64,000 nucleotides of DNA from contig VEMX01000021.1 in assembly GCA_009711805.1 (NCBI GenBank), positions 1-64,000 of the forward strand, in the 5' to 3' direction. Each line of letters starts with the position of its first letter. Position 1 is the stretch's first letter. The notes below the pieces were generated by a model, which had not been told where the DNA came from, searched no databases, and saw only the letters and a program-made list of their open reading frames with translations. Both the position numbers and the translations under genes were made by a program. The stretch is from Balneolaceae bacterium (lineage in GTDB: Bacteria; Bacteroidota; Rhodothermia; Balneolales; Balneolaceae). Of this stretch, positions 1-6,582 are shown in pieces.

Positions 1-50
1 TGTAAGTCGATTCCGCAGTAATATGAATGGATACCCGTATATACGTTCAT
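1..50 (-). mobile_element. IS110-family transposase, 5' end only (cut by window edge)
   Basis: The reverse strand from position 50 reads MNVYTGIHSYYCGIDL and then runs off the window. The Y-x-GID-L motif is the start of the DEDD (RuvC-like) domain of IS110/IS1111 transposases, and its Asp would be the first catalytic acid. A good ribosome site, GAGGAAAACC, sits directly before the ATG. Only 16 residues are visible, so the subgroup and intactness cannot be judged. It marks the left edge as mobile DNA, in keeping with the MITEs and broken genes in the next 5 kb. Confidence 0.7.
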
Positions 51-235
51 GGTTTTCCTCCTTGGGTTTGTTATGAGTTTTTCCAAGCCGTAATGTACGA
101 GCTGGGAGGAGGCCATGAATAATATCAAGCACATTAACCTGACGTGGCCTTGCCTTCCAGTCGCCCCTTCCCTTGCGAAATCCGCCCATTCTGCTTAATT
201 ACACTAATAATCTCCACGCAGGTTATCTGCCTGCC
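51..235 (-). ncRNA. Possible IS110 non-coding end (candidate bridge RNA region)
   Basis: This non-coding stretch lies directly upstream of the IS110-type transposase. In the IS110 group the left end upstream of the recombinase is known to carry the bridge RNA. On the minus strand it is G-rich with short self-complementary pieces such as GGCC...GGCC, and a GCAGG/CCTGC hairpin lies at its far end (218-236). I cannot place the element boundary or fold the RNA. The call rests on position, not on a matched RNA model. Confidence 0.25.
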
Positions 236-271
236 GTAAAATAAAATTCAGTAATAAAATTGGAGGATAAC

Positions 272-673
272 ATGACACAATATATCGACGGATTTGTACT
301 TCCGGTTCCACGAATTCACCTGAACGAATACAAGAGTGTGGCTGAAAAAGTTGCTGAAATTTGGAAAGAATATGGTGCACTTGCTTACTTCGAGTATGTC
401 GGAGAAGATTTGAAATTGGAAGGCACACGTTCTTTCATTGAAGTAGTGGATTTGAAAGAAGATGAAGCAATTGTATTTGGATGGGTTTTGTTTCCTTCGA
501 AGGAGACCCGTGATTTAGCAAACAAACAAGTTCCCAACGACCCAAGGATGGCAGAATTAGTCGCCCCGTTGACCAACCCTGAAAGATTGATTTTTGATGC
601 TGAACGAATGGTGTATGGAGGCTTCCGGTCGTTCGTTCAATCATCCAGCTCATCCAGTCAAAGCGCCGTATAG
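272..673 (+). CDS. DUF1428 family protein
   Basis: A 133-residue protein that opens TQYIDGFVLPVP and contains GALAYFEYVGED, FGWVLFPSKETRD and a late MVYGGF motif. This is the pattern of the DUF1428 (YbaA-like) family of small alpha/beta dimers, whose biochemical role is not established. The ATG at 272 is chosen because TGGAGG lies 5 bases upstream; the in-frame TTG at 260 is part of that ribosome site region. The tail after GGF is an unusual Ser run (FVQSSSSSSQSAV) where relatives usually end in a short hydrophobic strand, so the 3' end may have been altered. It is a single gene between the IS110 fragment and a non-coding stretch. Confidence 0.85.
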   Translation: MTQYIDGFVLPVPRIHLNEYKSVAEKVAEIWKEYGALAYFEYVGEDLKLEGTRSFIEVVDLKEDEAIVFGWVLFPSKETRDLANKQVPNDPRMAELVAPLTNPERLIFDAERMVYGGFRSFVQSSSSSSQSAV

Positions 674-856
674 CAAAGCGTGTCAACGGCGGACAGGCCG
701 AGCTGTTTCCTTATCGAATTGCAACGAAAAGAGTGGATTGAGGTGGGACTTTTATATCTCAGTTATTTAGATACCGATCCATTTCACGTCTTTCCATCGG
801 GAACTATAGCCTGAATTTAAATAGGGCGGAGTCGACAAACCTCCCCCCTACTCTAT

Positions 857-1000
857 TTATTTTTTGACCATGGTTTTGCCACAGCAACATGTGGGGTTTT
901 GATCACCTTTGCAATCACTCGGAGCTCCTTTGGTAACAGTCACTTCGCAACCACAACTGTCATCCGGGCATTGGTATACTTCTCCTTTTTTTAAAGGCAT
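857..1000 (-). CDS. Small Cys-rich metal-binding protein (47 aa)
   Basis: A 47-residue protein, too short for most ORF callers, starting MPLKKGEVYQCPDDSCGCEV and ending CCCGKTMVKK. It has seven cysteines, at residues 11, 16, 18, 30, 38, 39 and 40. The GxVYxCP...CGxEVxVTKG...CCGKxM layout resembles the desulforedoxin/desulfoferrodoxin N-terminal fold and small metallothionein-like proteins, so metal (Fe or Zn) binding is likely. A textbook ribosome site GGAGGAATAATT precedes the ATG, which supports a real gene. It stands alone, and the palindromic element at 1029-1197 sits just upstream, probably between the gene and its original promoter. The exact function is unknown. Confidence 0.75.
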   Translation of the reverse strand: MPLKKGEVYQCPDDSCGCEVTVTKGAPSDCKGDQNPTCCCGKTMVKK

Positions 1001-1028
1001 AATTATTCCTCCATTTTAATTAACAATA

Positions 1029-1197
1029 ACCCGTTTACCGGTTAGAAGTACCATTTAGAGAACCTACGAGCGTCCGCAGGTCCTCGTAGCGTTCGGCTTT
1101 CCAGCGAGAATCCCGTAACGCTCGCAGGACCTACGGGTGCTGCTAGGTTACTCCCTTTCAATACTGTTTTAAGCTAATCTCCACCCGGTAAACGCGT
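1029..1197 (+). mobile_element. 169-bp palindromic MITE-like element, copy A
   Basis: The ends are inverted repeats (ACCCGTTTACCGG at the left, ACGCGTTTACCGG read inward from the right), with an internal long imperfect hairpin whose arms are near ACGAGCGTCCGCAGGTCCT and its complement. An 8-bp direct repeat TAACAATA lies on both sides (1021-1028 and 1198-1205), as expected for a target-site duplication. A nearly identical 169-bp copy in inverted orientation lies at 37064-37232. It has no coding capacity, so it is non-autonomous. The parent transposase is not in the window. Confidence 0.85.
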
Positions 1198-1205
1198 TAA
1201 CAATA

Positions 1206-1449
1206 GTGTGCTCTTGTAATATAAGCCCTGCAGCATGGTCGAGAGTCAAGTGATTTCTCAAATCTTTTCGATTCTTCAGTAGGTGAATTTGAATCAGACT
1301 TAATGTTACTTGGTGGTTTCTAATTTACAGGTTAACCAGCGTATTAATCAGACACACTTCGCCACGACTTGCCGCCTTCGGGCTTTCTCCCTCTTCGCTT
1401 GTTATTTATTCAATTCAATATTCATATGTACAGCTTATTCGGAGGGCCG
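1206..1449. other. Non-coding gap
   Basis: I see no supportable gene, RNA or strong hairpin between copy A of the palindromic element and the end of the MarR-type gene. Confidence 0.6.
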
Positions 1450-1872
1450 TTAGCTGTTTTCGAGTGGTTTAATGCATCTAACTAAGTTTTTTCTTGTTTG
1501 TTCAATATCCTCTTGAGTTAAATCACCCGTCATTTCACCTTCGATATTTTGTACAATCTCATGTGCCTTTTCGACTAATTTTTTTCCTTCTGAAGTTAAA
1601 AGAGTATTTATTTTCCTTCCATGGGATGGATCTGATTTCCTTTCAATCAATTCCTTTGCTTCCAATCCTGCCACGATCTTATGCATCGTTTGGGGCGTTA
1701 AAAAACAGCGGCGGGCTAATTCAGCATTTGACAGCCCTTGATCTTCTTCCAGAATACTTAAGGTGGCATATTGAGGTGTTGTCACTCCAACAGCAGCCAA
1801 TTTTTCATCCATCCGTGAGCGTAACAACTGTTGCAAGCGTTTAATCACATATCCTAACCTTTGGTCAACCAT
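1450..1872 (-). CDS. MarR family transcriptional regulator
   Basis: A 140-residue winged-helix protein. The N-terminal dimerisation helix is followed by TPQYATLSILEEDQGLSNAELARRCFLTPQTMHKIVAGLEAKELIER, a standard MarR helix-turn-helix with recognition helix around TPQTMHKIV, then the wing around DPSHGRKINTLLT and a C-terminal helical dimer region. It is divergent from the monooxygenase/EVE pair, with 80 bp between them holding two near-identical inverted repeats, so it probably represses both itself and that pair. MarR proteins of this type normally respond to phenolic or oxidative signals; the actual ligand cannot be told. No clear Shine-Dalgarno precedes the start. Confidence 0.9.
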   Translation of the reverse strand: MVDQRLGYVIKRLQQLLRSRMDEKLAAVGVTTPQYATLSILEEDQGLSNAELARRCFLTPQTMHKIVAGLEAKELIERKSDPSHGRKINTLLTSEGKKLVEKAHEIVQNIEGEMTGDLTQEDIEQTRKNLVRCIKPLENS

Positions 1873-1887
1873 AATTATTTTTTGATT

Positions 1888-1925
1888 TATCAGTATGCTG
1901 ATACTATATTGTCAGTACACTGATA
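1888..1925. promoter_or_regulatory. Two MarR-type operators in a divergent promoter
   Basis: Two 16-bp inverted repeats, TATCAGTATGCTGATA (1888-1903) and TGTCAGTACACTGATA (1910-1925), share the TATCAG-N4-CTGATA plan. Their centres are 22 bp apart, about two helical turns. They lie between the divergent MarR gene and the monooxygenase gene, where a MarR dimer would be expected to bind. Confidence 0.8.
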
Positions 1926-1952
1926 ACATAACCTATAATTTATTCAATTTCT

Positions 1953-2276
1953 ATGACCACAATTAATCAAAATGAAAATCTATTTACGCTAATAAATGTT
2001 TTTCATGTTAACCCGGCTAACCAGCAAGAACTTGTTGATTTGCTGATTAAAGCTACCGAAGAAACAATGCGTAATCTGTCCGGATTTATCTCAGCAAACA
2101 TTCATCAAAGTTTAGATGGGAAACAAGTTGTCAATTATGCCCAATGGGAAAGTAAAGAGCATTTTCAAAAAATGTTATCCAATTCCTCTGCTATTCCGCA
2201 TATGAAGAAAGCTGAAGAACTTGTTAACAGCTTTGAACCCATTCAAACCGAAGTCGTAGATTCTATATCGATGTAA
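1953..2276 (+). CDS. Antibiotic biosynthesis monooxygenase (ABM) domain protein
   Basis: A 107-residue single-domain protein: FTLINVFHVNPANQQELVDLLIKATEE, then GFISANIHQSLDGKQVVNYAQWESKEHFQKM. This matches the dimeric ferredoxin-like ABM fold (VFxVxPgxxdel...pGfisaxlhrs.dg..vvnyaqWes...f), a cofactor-free group of quinol-type monooxygenases or small binding proteins. It is the first gene after the two MarR operators and lies 9 bp before the EVE gene, so the two are probably co-transcribed and derepressed by the MarR ligand. The substrate is unknown. Confidence 0.85.
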   Translation: MTTINQNENLFTLINVFHVNPANQQELVDLLIKATEETMRNLSGFISANIHQSLDGKQVVNYAQWESKEHFQKMLSNSSAIPHMKKAEELVNSFEPIQTEVVDSISM

Positions 2277-2285
2277 ATAATCATC

Positions 2286-2705
2286 ATGAATTATTGGATT
2301 ATTGTTGCCTCTAAAGATCATATGCAAGACGCAAAAGCAGGAGGCTTTTGTCAGGCTTGTCATGGAAAGAGATGGCCATTAGCAAAAATGAATACTGGCG
2401 ATGGAATATTATTTTATTCTTCCAAAGAAAAGTTCAGCTCTGGTAAATCTTATCAAAAGTTTACTGCAATCGGTTTTGTTGAGGATAGGGTAGTATATCA
2501 ACCTAAAATAAATTCTGATTTTAACCCTTATCGCAGAGATATTGACTTTTTAGATTGTGAAGAAGTCAAAATACATCCTCTTCTTAAGAAGTTACATTTC
2601 GTGGATAACGTTAATAAATGGGGATATAAGCTAATGAATGGGTTTTTAGAAATAGACAAACATGATTTTGAACTCATCAAAAGTAAAATGCTAACTGTAC
2701 ATTGA
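2286..2705 (+). CDS. EVE domain-containing protein
   Basis: A 139-residue protein that is one EVE domain: NYWIIVASKDHMQ, GGFCQACHGKRWPLAKMNTGDGILFYSSKEKF, FTAIGFVEDRVVYQ, FNPYRRDIDFL, and WGYKLMNGFLEIDKHDFELI near the end. EVE belongs to the PUA-like superfamily and binds modified bases in nucleic acids in the characterised cases; stand-alone EVE proteins of this UPF0310 type have no agreed role. It follows the ABM gene closely under the MarR operators, which is a stress-response-like context rather than a restriction context. Its downstream side is open to MITE copy 1. Confidence 0.9.
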   Translation: MNYWIIVASKDHMQDAKAGGFCQACHGKRWPLAKMNTGDGILFYSSKEKFSSGKSYQKFTAIGFVEDRVVYQPKINSDFNPYRRDIDFLDCEEVKIHPLLKKLHFVDNVNKWGYKLMNGFLEIDKHDFELIKSKMLTVH

Positions 2706-2819
2706 GTCCGGCCAGCTAACCTCCGTTTTAAGACGAATGCACCCCGGCCTAATGTAGCCGTTTCTGATTTTTGAGTTAAAATGTATTATGTAAAACAAAA
2801 TCTTAAATGTGCCGCTTAA

Positions 2820-3055
2820 CCCGAATTATTCACGAATGGATGCAAAATGGCGATCTATATACTTGAATATATTACCATTGAATTGCTTTATGTAATAGCC
2901 CAATTTTGAGGTACGGATTAGGCGGCGAAATTTCCCCGTACGCTGCGTTCAAGTGAAAATTGGGGTACTCAGGTACTCAGGGTACCACAGTACCCTTCCG
3001 TTCCCACTTCCACTTCGCCTTGCGTACGATTAAATTTCTTGGTGAATAATCCGGG
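2820..3055 (+). mobile_element. TTAA-flanked MITE, copy 1 (236 bp)
   Basis: Terminal inverted repeats CCCGAATTATTCAC (left) and GTGAATAATCCGGG (right) are each flanked by TTAA (2816-2819 and 3056-3059), consistent with a 4-bp target duplication. The interior is non-coding and carries a GGTACC-rich hairpin. A copy 8 bp shorter lies at 4771-4998 in the same orientation and an internally deleted copy at 46348-46431. CC-starting ends with a 4-bp TTAA duplication recall the IS1380 family, but the parent element is not visible here. Confidence 0.85.
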
Positions 3056-3166
3056 TTAAGCATGGTACTGTTTTAGGGCTTCTCTTTACAGCTTATCCTT
3101 ATAGCTCATGTTTCTACCTTTCTCTCATTTTTAAAGCAGCAAAACAAAAAATACCAGCGTACTTGC

Positions 3167-3210
3167 GTAAGTAAGTTCTTACATTTATATTCGTGTAAGC
3201 AAATACTTAC
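3167..3210. promoter_or_regulatory. Two ArsR-type operators
   Basis: Two inverted repeats of the form GTAAG-N6-CTTAC, at 3167-3182 and 3195-3210, with centres 28 bp apart. They end 12 bp before the ArsR start codon, so they very likely cover the promoter and give autorepression of the ArsR/SRPBCC unit. Confidence 0.75.
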
Positions 3211-3222
3211 ATAATATTTTAT

Positions 3223-3555
3223 ATGGAAAAGCGAAGAGATGTCTTTCAGGCTATTGCCGATCCAACCAGGCGGGAAATACTGTGCCTGATTGCCAAAGAG
3301 CCGTTAAACCTGAATTCAATTGCGGACAATTTTGATATGAGCCGTCCCGCTATTTCACAGCACATTAAAGTACTGGATGAAAGCGGTTTGGTTGTTATGC
3401 ATAAAAAAGGGAGGCAACGGTTTTGCTACATTCGCCCTCAAAAAATTAAAGAAGTGGACGAATGGCTTGAGCAATTCAGGCAGCTTTGGGAAGATCGTTT
3501 CAATCAGCTTGACCAGGTACTCAATAACTTAAAAAACACAAAAAATGAAGAATGA
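3223..3555 (+). CDS. ArsR/SmtB-type regulator of the SRPBCC-linked class
   Basis: A 110-residue winged-helix regulator: VFQAIADPTRREILCLIAKEPLNLNSIADNFDMSRPAISQHIKVLDESGLVVMHKKGRQRFCYI. The DPTRR start and SRPAISQHIKVL recognition helix are typical of the small ArsR proteins that pair with an Aha1/SRPBCC gene. It lacks the ELxVCDL metal site of classic ArsR, so a metal effector is not supported. The reading frame overlaps the next gene by 11 bp. Two GTAAG-N6-CTTAC operators lie directly upstream. Confidence 0.92.
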   Translation: MEKRRDVFQAIADPTRREILCLIAKEPLNLNSIADNFDMSRPAISQHIKVLDESGLVVMHKKGRQRFCYIRPQKIKEVDEWLEQFRQLWEDRFNQLDQVLNNLKNTKNEE

Positions 3556-4051
3556 ATTAATGACAGATTTCTCTGTAGATAAGGAGAACAAAATTCTGAA
3601 AGTAAAAAGAGAATTTTTGTCCCCGAAAAAACATGTATGGGCAGCCTGGACGGAGCCTGAGCTTCTCGACCAATGGTGGGCACCCAAACCCTGGAAGTCT
3701 GAAACCAAGGCAATGGATTTCAGAGAAGGCGGGCGACGACTCTATGCCATGGTTAGCCCGGAAGGAGAAAGACATTGGTCATTGGTTGACTTCAAGTCTA
3801 TTACTCCCAGAACGAATTTCAAATATCACAGCAGTTTTTGTGACAGCCAGGGGAACTTAAACACCGATATGCCACAATCAGATTGGAGCGTAGATTTTAC
3901 CGGATCTAATGGTTCTACTACGGTGTATGTCGAAATCAAGCCCGAAAAATTTTCTGATTTGGAGAAGATGATCGAAATGGGCTTCAAGGAAGGGTTCACA
4001 GCTATACTGGAAGAGTTAGCCGAAATACTACCAACTATAAGCAATCAATAA
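3545..4051 (+). CDS. SRPBCC/Aha1 (AHSA1) domain protein
   Basis: A 168-residue START-like protein with the family signature early on: REFLSPKKHVWAAWTEPELLDQWWAPKPW, then MDFREGGRRLYAM and a C-terminal amphipathic helix region (MGFKEGFTAILEELAE). These helix-grip proteins bind small hydrophobic ligands; with ArsR partners they form a common two-gene cassette of unknown ligand. The start at 3545 overlaps ArsR by 11 bp; a second ATG at 3560, 4 bases after the ArsR stop, is equally possible and would remove five residues. It is followed after 80 bp by the DHFR-like gene. Confidence 0.88.
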   Translation: MKNELMTDFSVDKENKILKVKREFLSPKKHVWAAWTEPELLDQWWAPKPWKSETKAMDFREGGRRLYAMVSPEGERHWSLVDFKSITPRTNFKYHSSFCDSQGNLNTDMPQSDWSVDFTGSNGSTTVYVEIKPEKFSDLEKMIEMGFKEGFTAILEELAEILPTISNQ

Positions 4052-4131
4052 ACAAAAATTAAATCAGAGACATAAAGGGTCAAATATTAGGCCGACAAAA
4101 AAATCAATTATAAATTAAACGGTGAAAGATT

Positions 4132-4725
4132 ATGAGAAAAGTAATTGTTATATCAATGATCACATTAGATGGAGTTATGCAAGCACCTGGTGGACCTGAG
4201 GAAGATACATCAGGTAGTTTTGAATATGGCGGTTGGGTTGCACCGCATGGTGACGAAGATTTTGGTAAGGTGGTGGAAAAAGAGATGAAACCTGCAGAAT
4301 ATCTTTTGGGCAGAAAAACATTTGAGATATGGGAAGACTACTGGCCAGAACATGCAGAGATGTGGCCGGGTATCAATGATGGTACAAAATACGTCATGTC
4401 CGAGACCAGGGAACAGTCAGATTGGAAAAACTCTGTATTCCTCAATGATGTGGCAGATATCAAAAAAATCAAAAATTCAAAAGGTTCTGACATTCAGGTT
4501 TGGGGCAGCAGTGGGCTCATCCAAACACTATTCGAAAATGATTTAGTTGACGAACTCTGGCTCAAGATTTTCCCGATAACTCTTGGAACAGGAAAAAAGT
4601 TGTTTAATAATGGCACCATACCGGCAGCATTTACATTAACGGAAAGTACCGTTACTTCAACCGGAGTGATTATTGCCTATTACAAGCGAGCCGGAAAAGT
4701 TGAGACGGGTACTGCTGGAGTTTGA
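4132..4725 (+). CDS. Dihydrofolate reductase family protein (RibD C-terminal type)
   Basis: A 197-residue protein with the RibD_C/DHFR-like fold: MRKVIVISMITLDGVMQAPGG at the start, then YLLGRKTFEIWEDYWP, DIQVWGSSGLIQTLFENDLVDELWLKIFPITLGTGKKLF. These YwjB/YyaP-like proteins are putative NAD(P)H reductases, not housekeeping FolA; their substrate is unknown. Such genes often travel with ArsR, SRPBCC, YCII and ECF sigma genes. Here the cluster is ArsR-SRPBCC-DHFR followed, across MITE copy 2, by a dead ECF sigma gene. Confidence 0.88.
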   Translation: MRKVIVISMITLDGVMQAPGGPEEDTSGSFEYGGWVAPHGDEDFGKVVEKEMKPAEYLLGRKTFEIWEDYWPEHAEMWPGINDGTKYVMSETREQSDWKNSVFLNDVADIKKIKNSKGSDIQVWGSSGLIQTLFENDLVDELWLKIFPITLGTGKKLFNNGTIPAAFTLTESTVTSTGVIIAYYKRAGKVETGTAGV

Positions 4726-4770
4726 GGCGACTGACTTTTTTATAATCCGCCCTATAACAATGCACATTAA

Positions 4771-4998
4771 CCCGAATTATTCACGAATGGATGCAAAATG
4801 GCGATCTATATACTTGAATATATTATCGGTGAATTGCTTTATGTAATAGCCCAATTTTGAGGTACGGATTAGGCGGCGAAATTTCCCCGTACGCTGCGTT
4901 CAAGTGAAAATTGGGGTACTCAGGGTACCACAGTACCCTTCCGTTCCCATTTCCACTTCGCCTTGCCTACGATTAAATTTCTTGGTGAATAATCCGGG
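4771..4998 (+). mobile_element. TTAA-flanked MITE, copy 2 (228 bp)
   Basis: It has the same ends and nearly the same interior as copy 1, in the same orientation, with TTAA on each side (4767-4770 and 4999-5002). The main difference is loss of one 8-bp unit from a short direct repeat in the middle (GTACTCAG present twice in copy 1). It lies between the DHFR-like gene and the sigma pseudogene, and together with copy 1 brackets the ArsR cassette. Confidence 0.85.
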
Positions 4999-5069
4999 TT
5001 AAGTGGGAGGTGGCTCCCCATTAGCTGCCAGTTTCGATTTTGTCAGTTTCCATAGTAAGTTTTTTTAGA

Positions 5070-5380
5070 ATGGAACAAGAGATAATCCCTCATTTATTCA
5101 AAACAGAATTCAGTAAGATCACGGCTGTACTCTGTAAACTCTTCGGCATTGCGCACATTGAAACGGCAGAAGACATTGCCAGCGAGACATTTTCAGCGGC
5201 TGCAGAAAGGTAGAGCTATAAAGGTGTATCTGAAAACCCCTTTTTAAAAATAAATTTGCCAAAAAGCTTAAGGATTCATCTCCCAAAATTCAGGAACAGG
5301 ACATTGACTTGTCCGATAAAAAATATTTCTGCCAGCTACTCCATCCACTTAACCAAACACATGGAAGAACCTCATCGTAA
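5070..5380 (+). pseudogene. ECF sigma factor (ECF42/DUF6596-like), inactivated remnant
   Basis: From the ATG at 5070 the frame reads MEQEIIPHLFKTEFSKITAV and continues through the region 2 helix motif (LFGIAHIETAEDIASETF) to a TAG at 5211, where relatives have Trp. The same frame then continues SYKGVSENPF, as in intact relatives. After a frameshift and a short deletion the text resumes as NKFAKKLKD and DIDLSDK...CQLLHP, again matching the sigma family. Later regions, including the sigma4 and TPR-like parts, are missing. The intact relative at 57573 in this window has the parallel text (GKMTAVLCRIFGLY...EDIVQETF...KGVPEN). The gene is clearly dead. Confidence 0.8.
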
Positions 5381-5474
5381 GATTCAATTTCATGCATGCC
5401 CTCAATCAGGGCGAGGATAAGGCAGGTACCGAAAACCTATTCCAGTTTAAGCAAGGGTAGTTGGTCAATGGCTT

Positions 5475-6230
5475 TTATTTTCCTCCGTTGTTGGATAAGT
5501 CTTCGAGACAGAATTCACCGATTTCGGGGATGGAACCACCACTTAGATTGCTGATGAAGCCTGCATTTCGGACGGCATAATACATCAGGCAGTTATCGTT
5601 GGTGCAGTGGGCTCCATTAGGCTCATCAACATGATCGGTGAGCGCCGGCGTACCATTATCGACCAGGCCCAACAGGTGCCCCATTTCATGCTGTAGTACG
5701 GTTGATTCTACCGTGGCCTCGGCCGGCTGGCCAAAACCTCCTGAGTTCTCTTCTATCAGATCAGAAAACAGGGCTATAGACGTGTTCCAGTAGGCAATAC
5801 CCAGAACATTTTCTTCCTCGAACCGCCCATCCAGCACCAGCAAATGCACCACTAACTGATCGCCGGTAGTAAAATGATCCCGGTGGGCATCTTCCAAGCT
5901 GGCAGCCTCAGTTGCGGTGATGAAGCCGTCATTAGTAAGCGGGAATTCATCATCCAGGGTAATGGAAATACCGTCTGGCTTGTACAATCGCTGCTGTAAA
6001 AAAGTTTTTAAGTTATCCAGGGCTTCTTGTTCGGGTTTATAGCCTTGCACATAATCTACCTCTATTAACAGGCTGCTGTAGGCATTGGATGCCAGAAGTT
6101 CTGCGGCTGAAGTTCCGGGTGCTTTTTTATGACTGAAGGAATTATTGCCTCCGGGATCTGTGGGGGAATCCTCGCTATTGCCGCAACCGGTTACCCATAC
6201 CAACGCCAGCACGAAAAACAGCCAACGCAT
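5475..6230 (-). CDS. Lipoprotein zinc metalloprotease (HExxH, Cys-rich Met-turn type)
   Basis: A 251-residue protein from the chosen ATG at 6230, giving MRWLFFVLALVWVTGC: a lipoprotein signal with lipobox VTGC. Longer starts up to 6329 would put the signal peptide inside the protein and are rejected. The catalytic motif HEMGHLLGLVDNG is of the metzincin type (HExxHxxGxxD), followed by HCTNDNCLMYYA, a Cys pair just before the Met-turn, as in archaemetzincin-like enzymes. It is probably anchored in the inner or outer membrane facing the periplasm or surface. The substrate is unknown. A second, different lipoprotein metalloprotease lies at 15331. Confidence 0.8.
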   Translation of the reverse strand: MRWLFFVLALVWVTGCGNSEDSPTDPGGNNSFSHKKAPGTSAAELLASNAYSSLLIEVDYVQGYKPEQEALDNLKTFLQQRLYKPDGISITLDDEFPLTNDGFITATEAASLEDAHRDHFTTGDQLVVHLLVLDGRFEEENVLGIAYWNTSIALFSDLIEENSGGFGQPAEATVESTVLQHEMGHLLGLVDNGTPALTDHVDEPNGAHCTNDNCLMYYAVRNAGFISNLSGGSIPEIGEFCLEDLSNNGGK

Positions 6231-6582
6231 TCTGGTATTATCTAAAGTCAATATTTGATTTCCCATAGAACGAAAACTTATGAAGATTAAAAGGTGTTTT
6301 AAGATTTGAGATCTGTACATCAAATACAACAGTTAAAGCTCGCCTTAGTTGCCTCCCTGGTCTCGCTCTGCACGAACAAGGTGGGAGTGAAAAGACAGAA
6401 GGCAAAAGTAAAAGGTGAAAAGTTGTCACTGCCCCCATCCCTAATTGTTAATTGAACTATCCACTCCGAAATGGGTTTGCCCAGAAGGGATCCCACGGCA
6501 CAATCCCCAATAAAAAATCCCCCGCACGAAAATCATGCGGGGGATAAGTGCAAGTAGTGAAGACCTTTTGTCCTCGTTTAGT
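6231..6582. other. Non-coding gap with mdh terminator
   Basis: Apart from the mdh terminator at 6511-6543, I see only a short purine-rich dispersed repeat (AGAAGGCAAAAGTAAAAGG, near 6392-6420) that also occurs at 16346 and 46488. No gene is supported. Confidence 0.6.
6511..6543 (-). terminator. Rho-independent terminator after mdh
   Basis: On the minus strand a CCCCCGCA...TGCGGGGG hairpin is followed by ATTTTTTATT, 40 bp after the mdh stop codon. Confidence 0.85.

Noticed and set aside
2816-5002. Outer TTAA duplications as proof of composite transposition
   Set aside because: All copies use TTAA, so the outer match cannot distinguish composite movement from two separate insertions.
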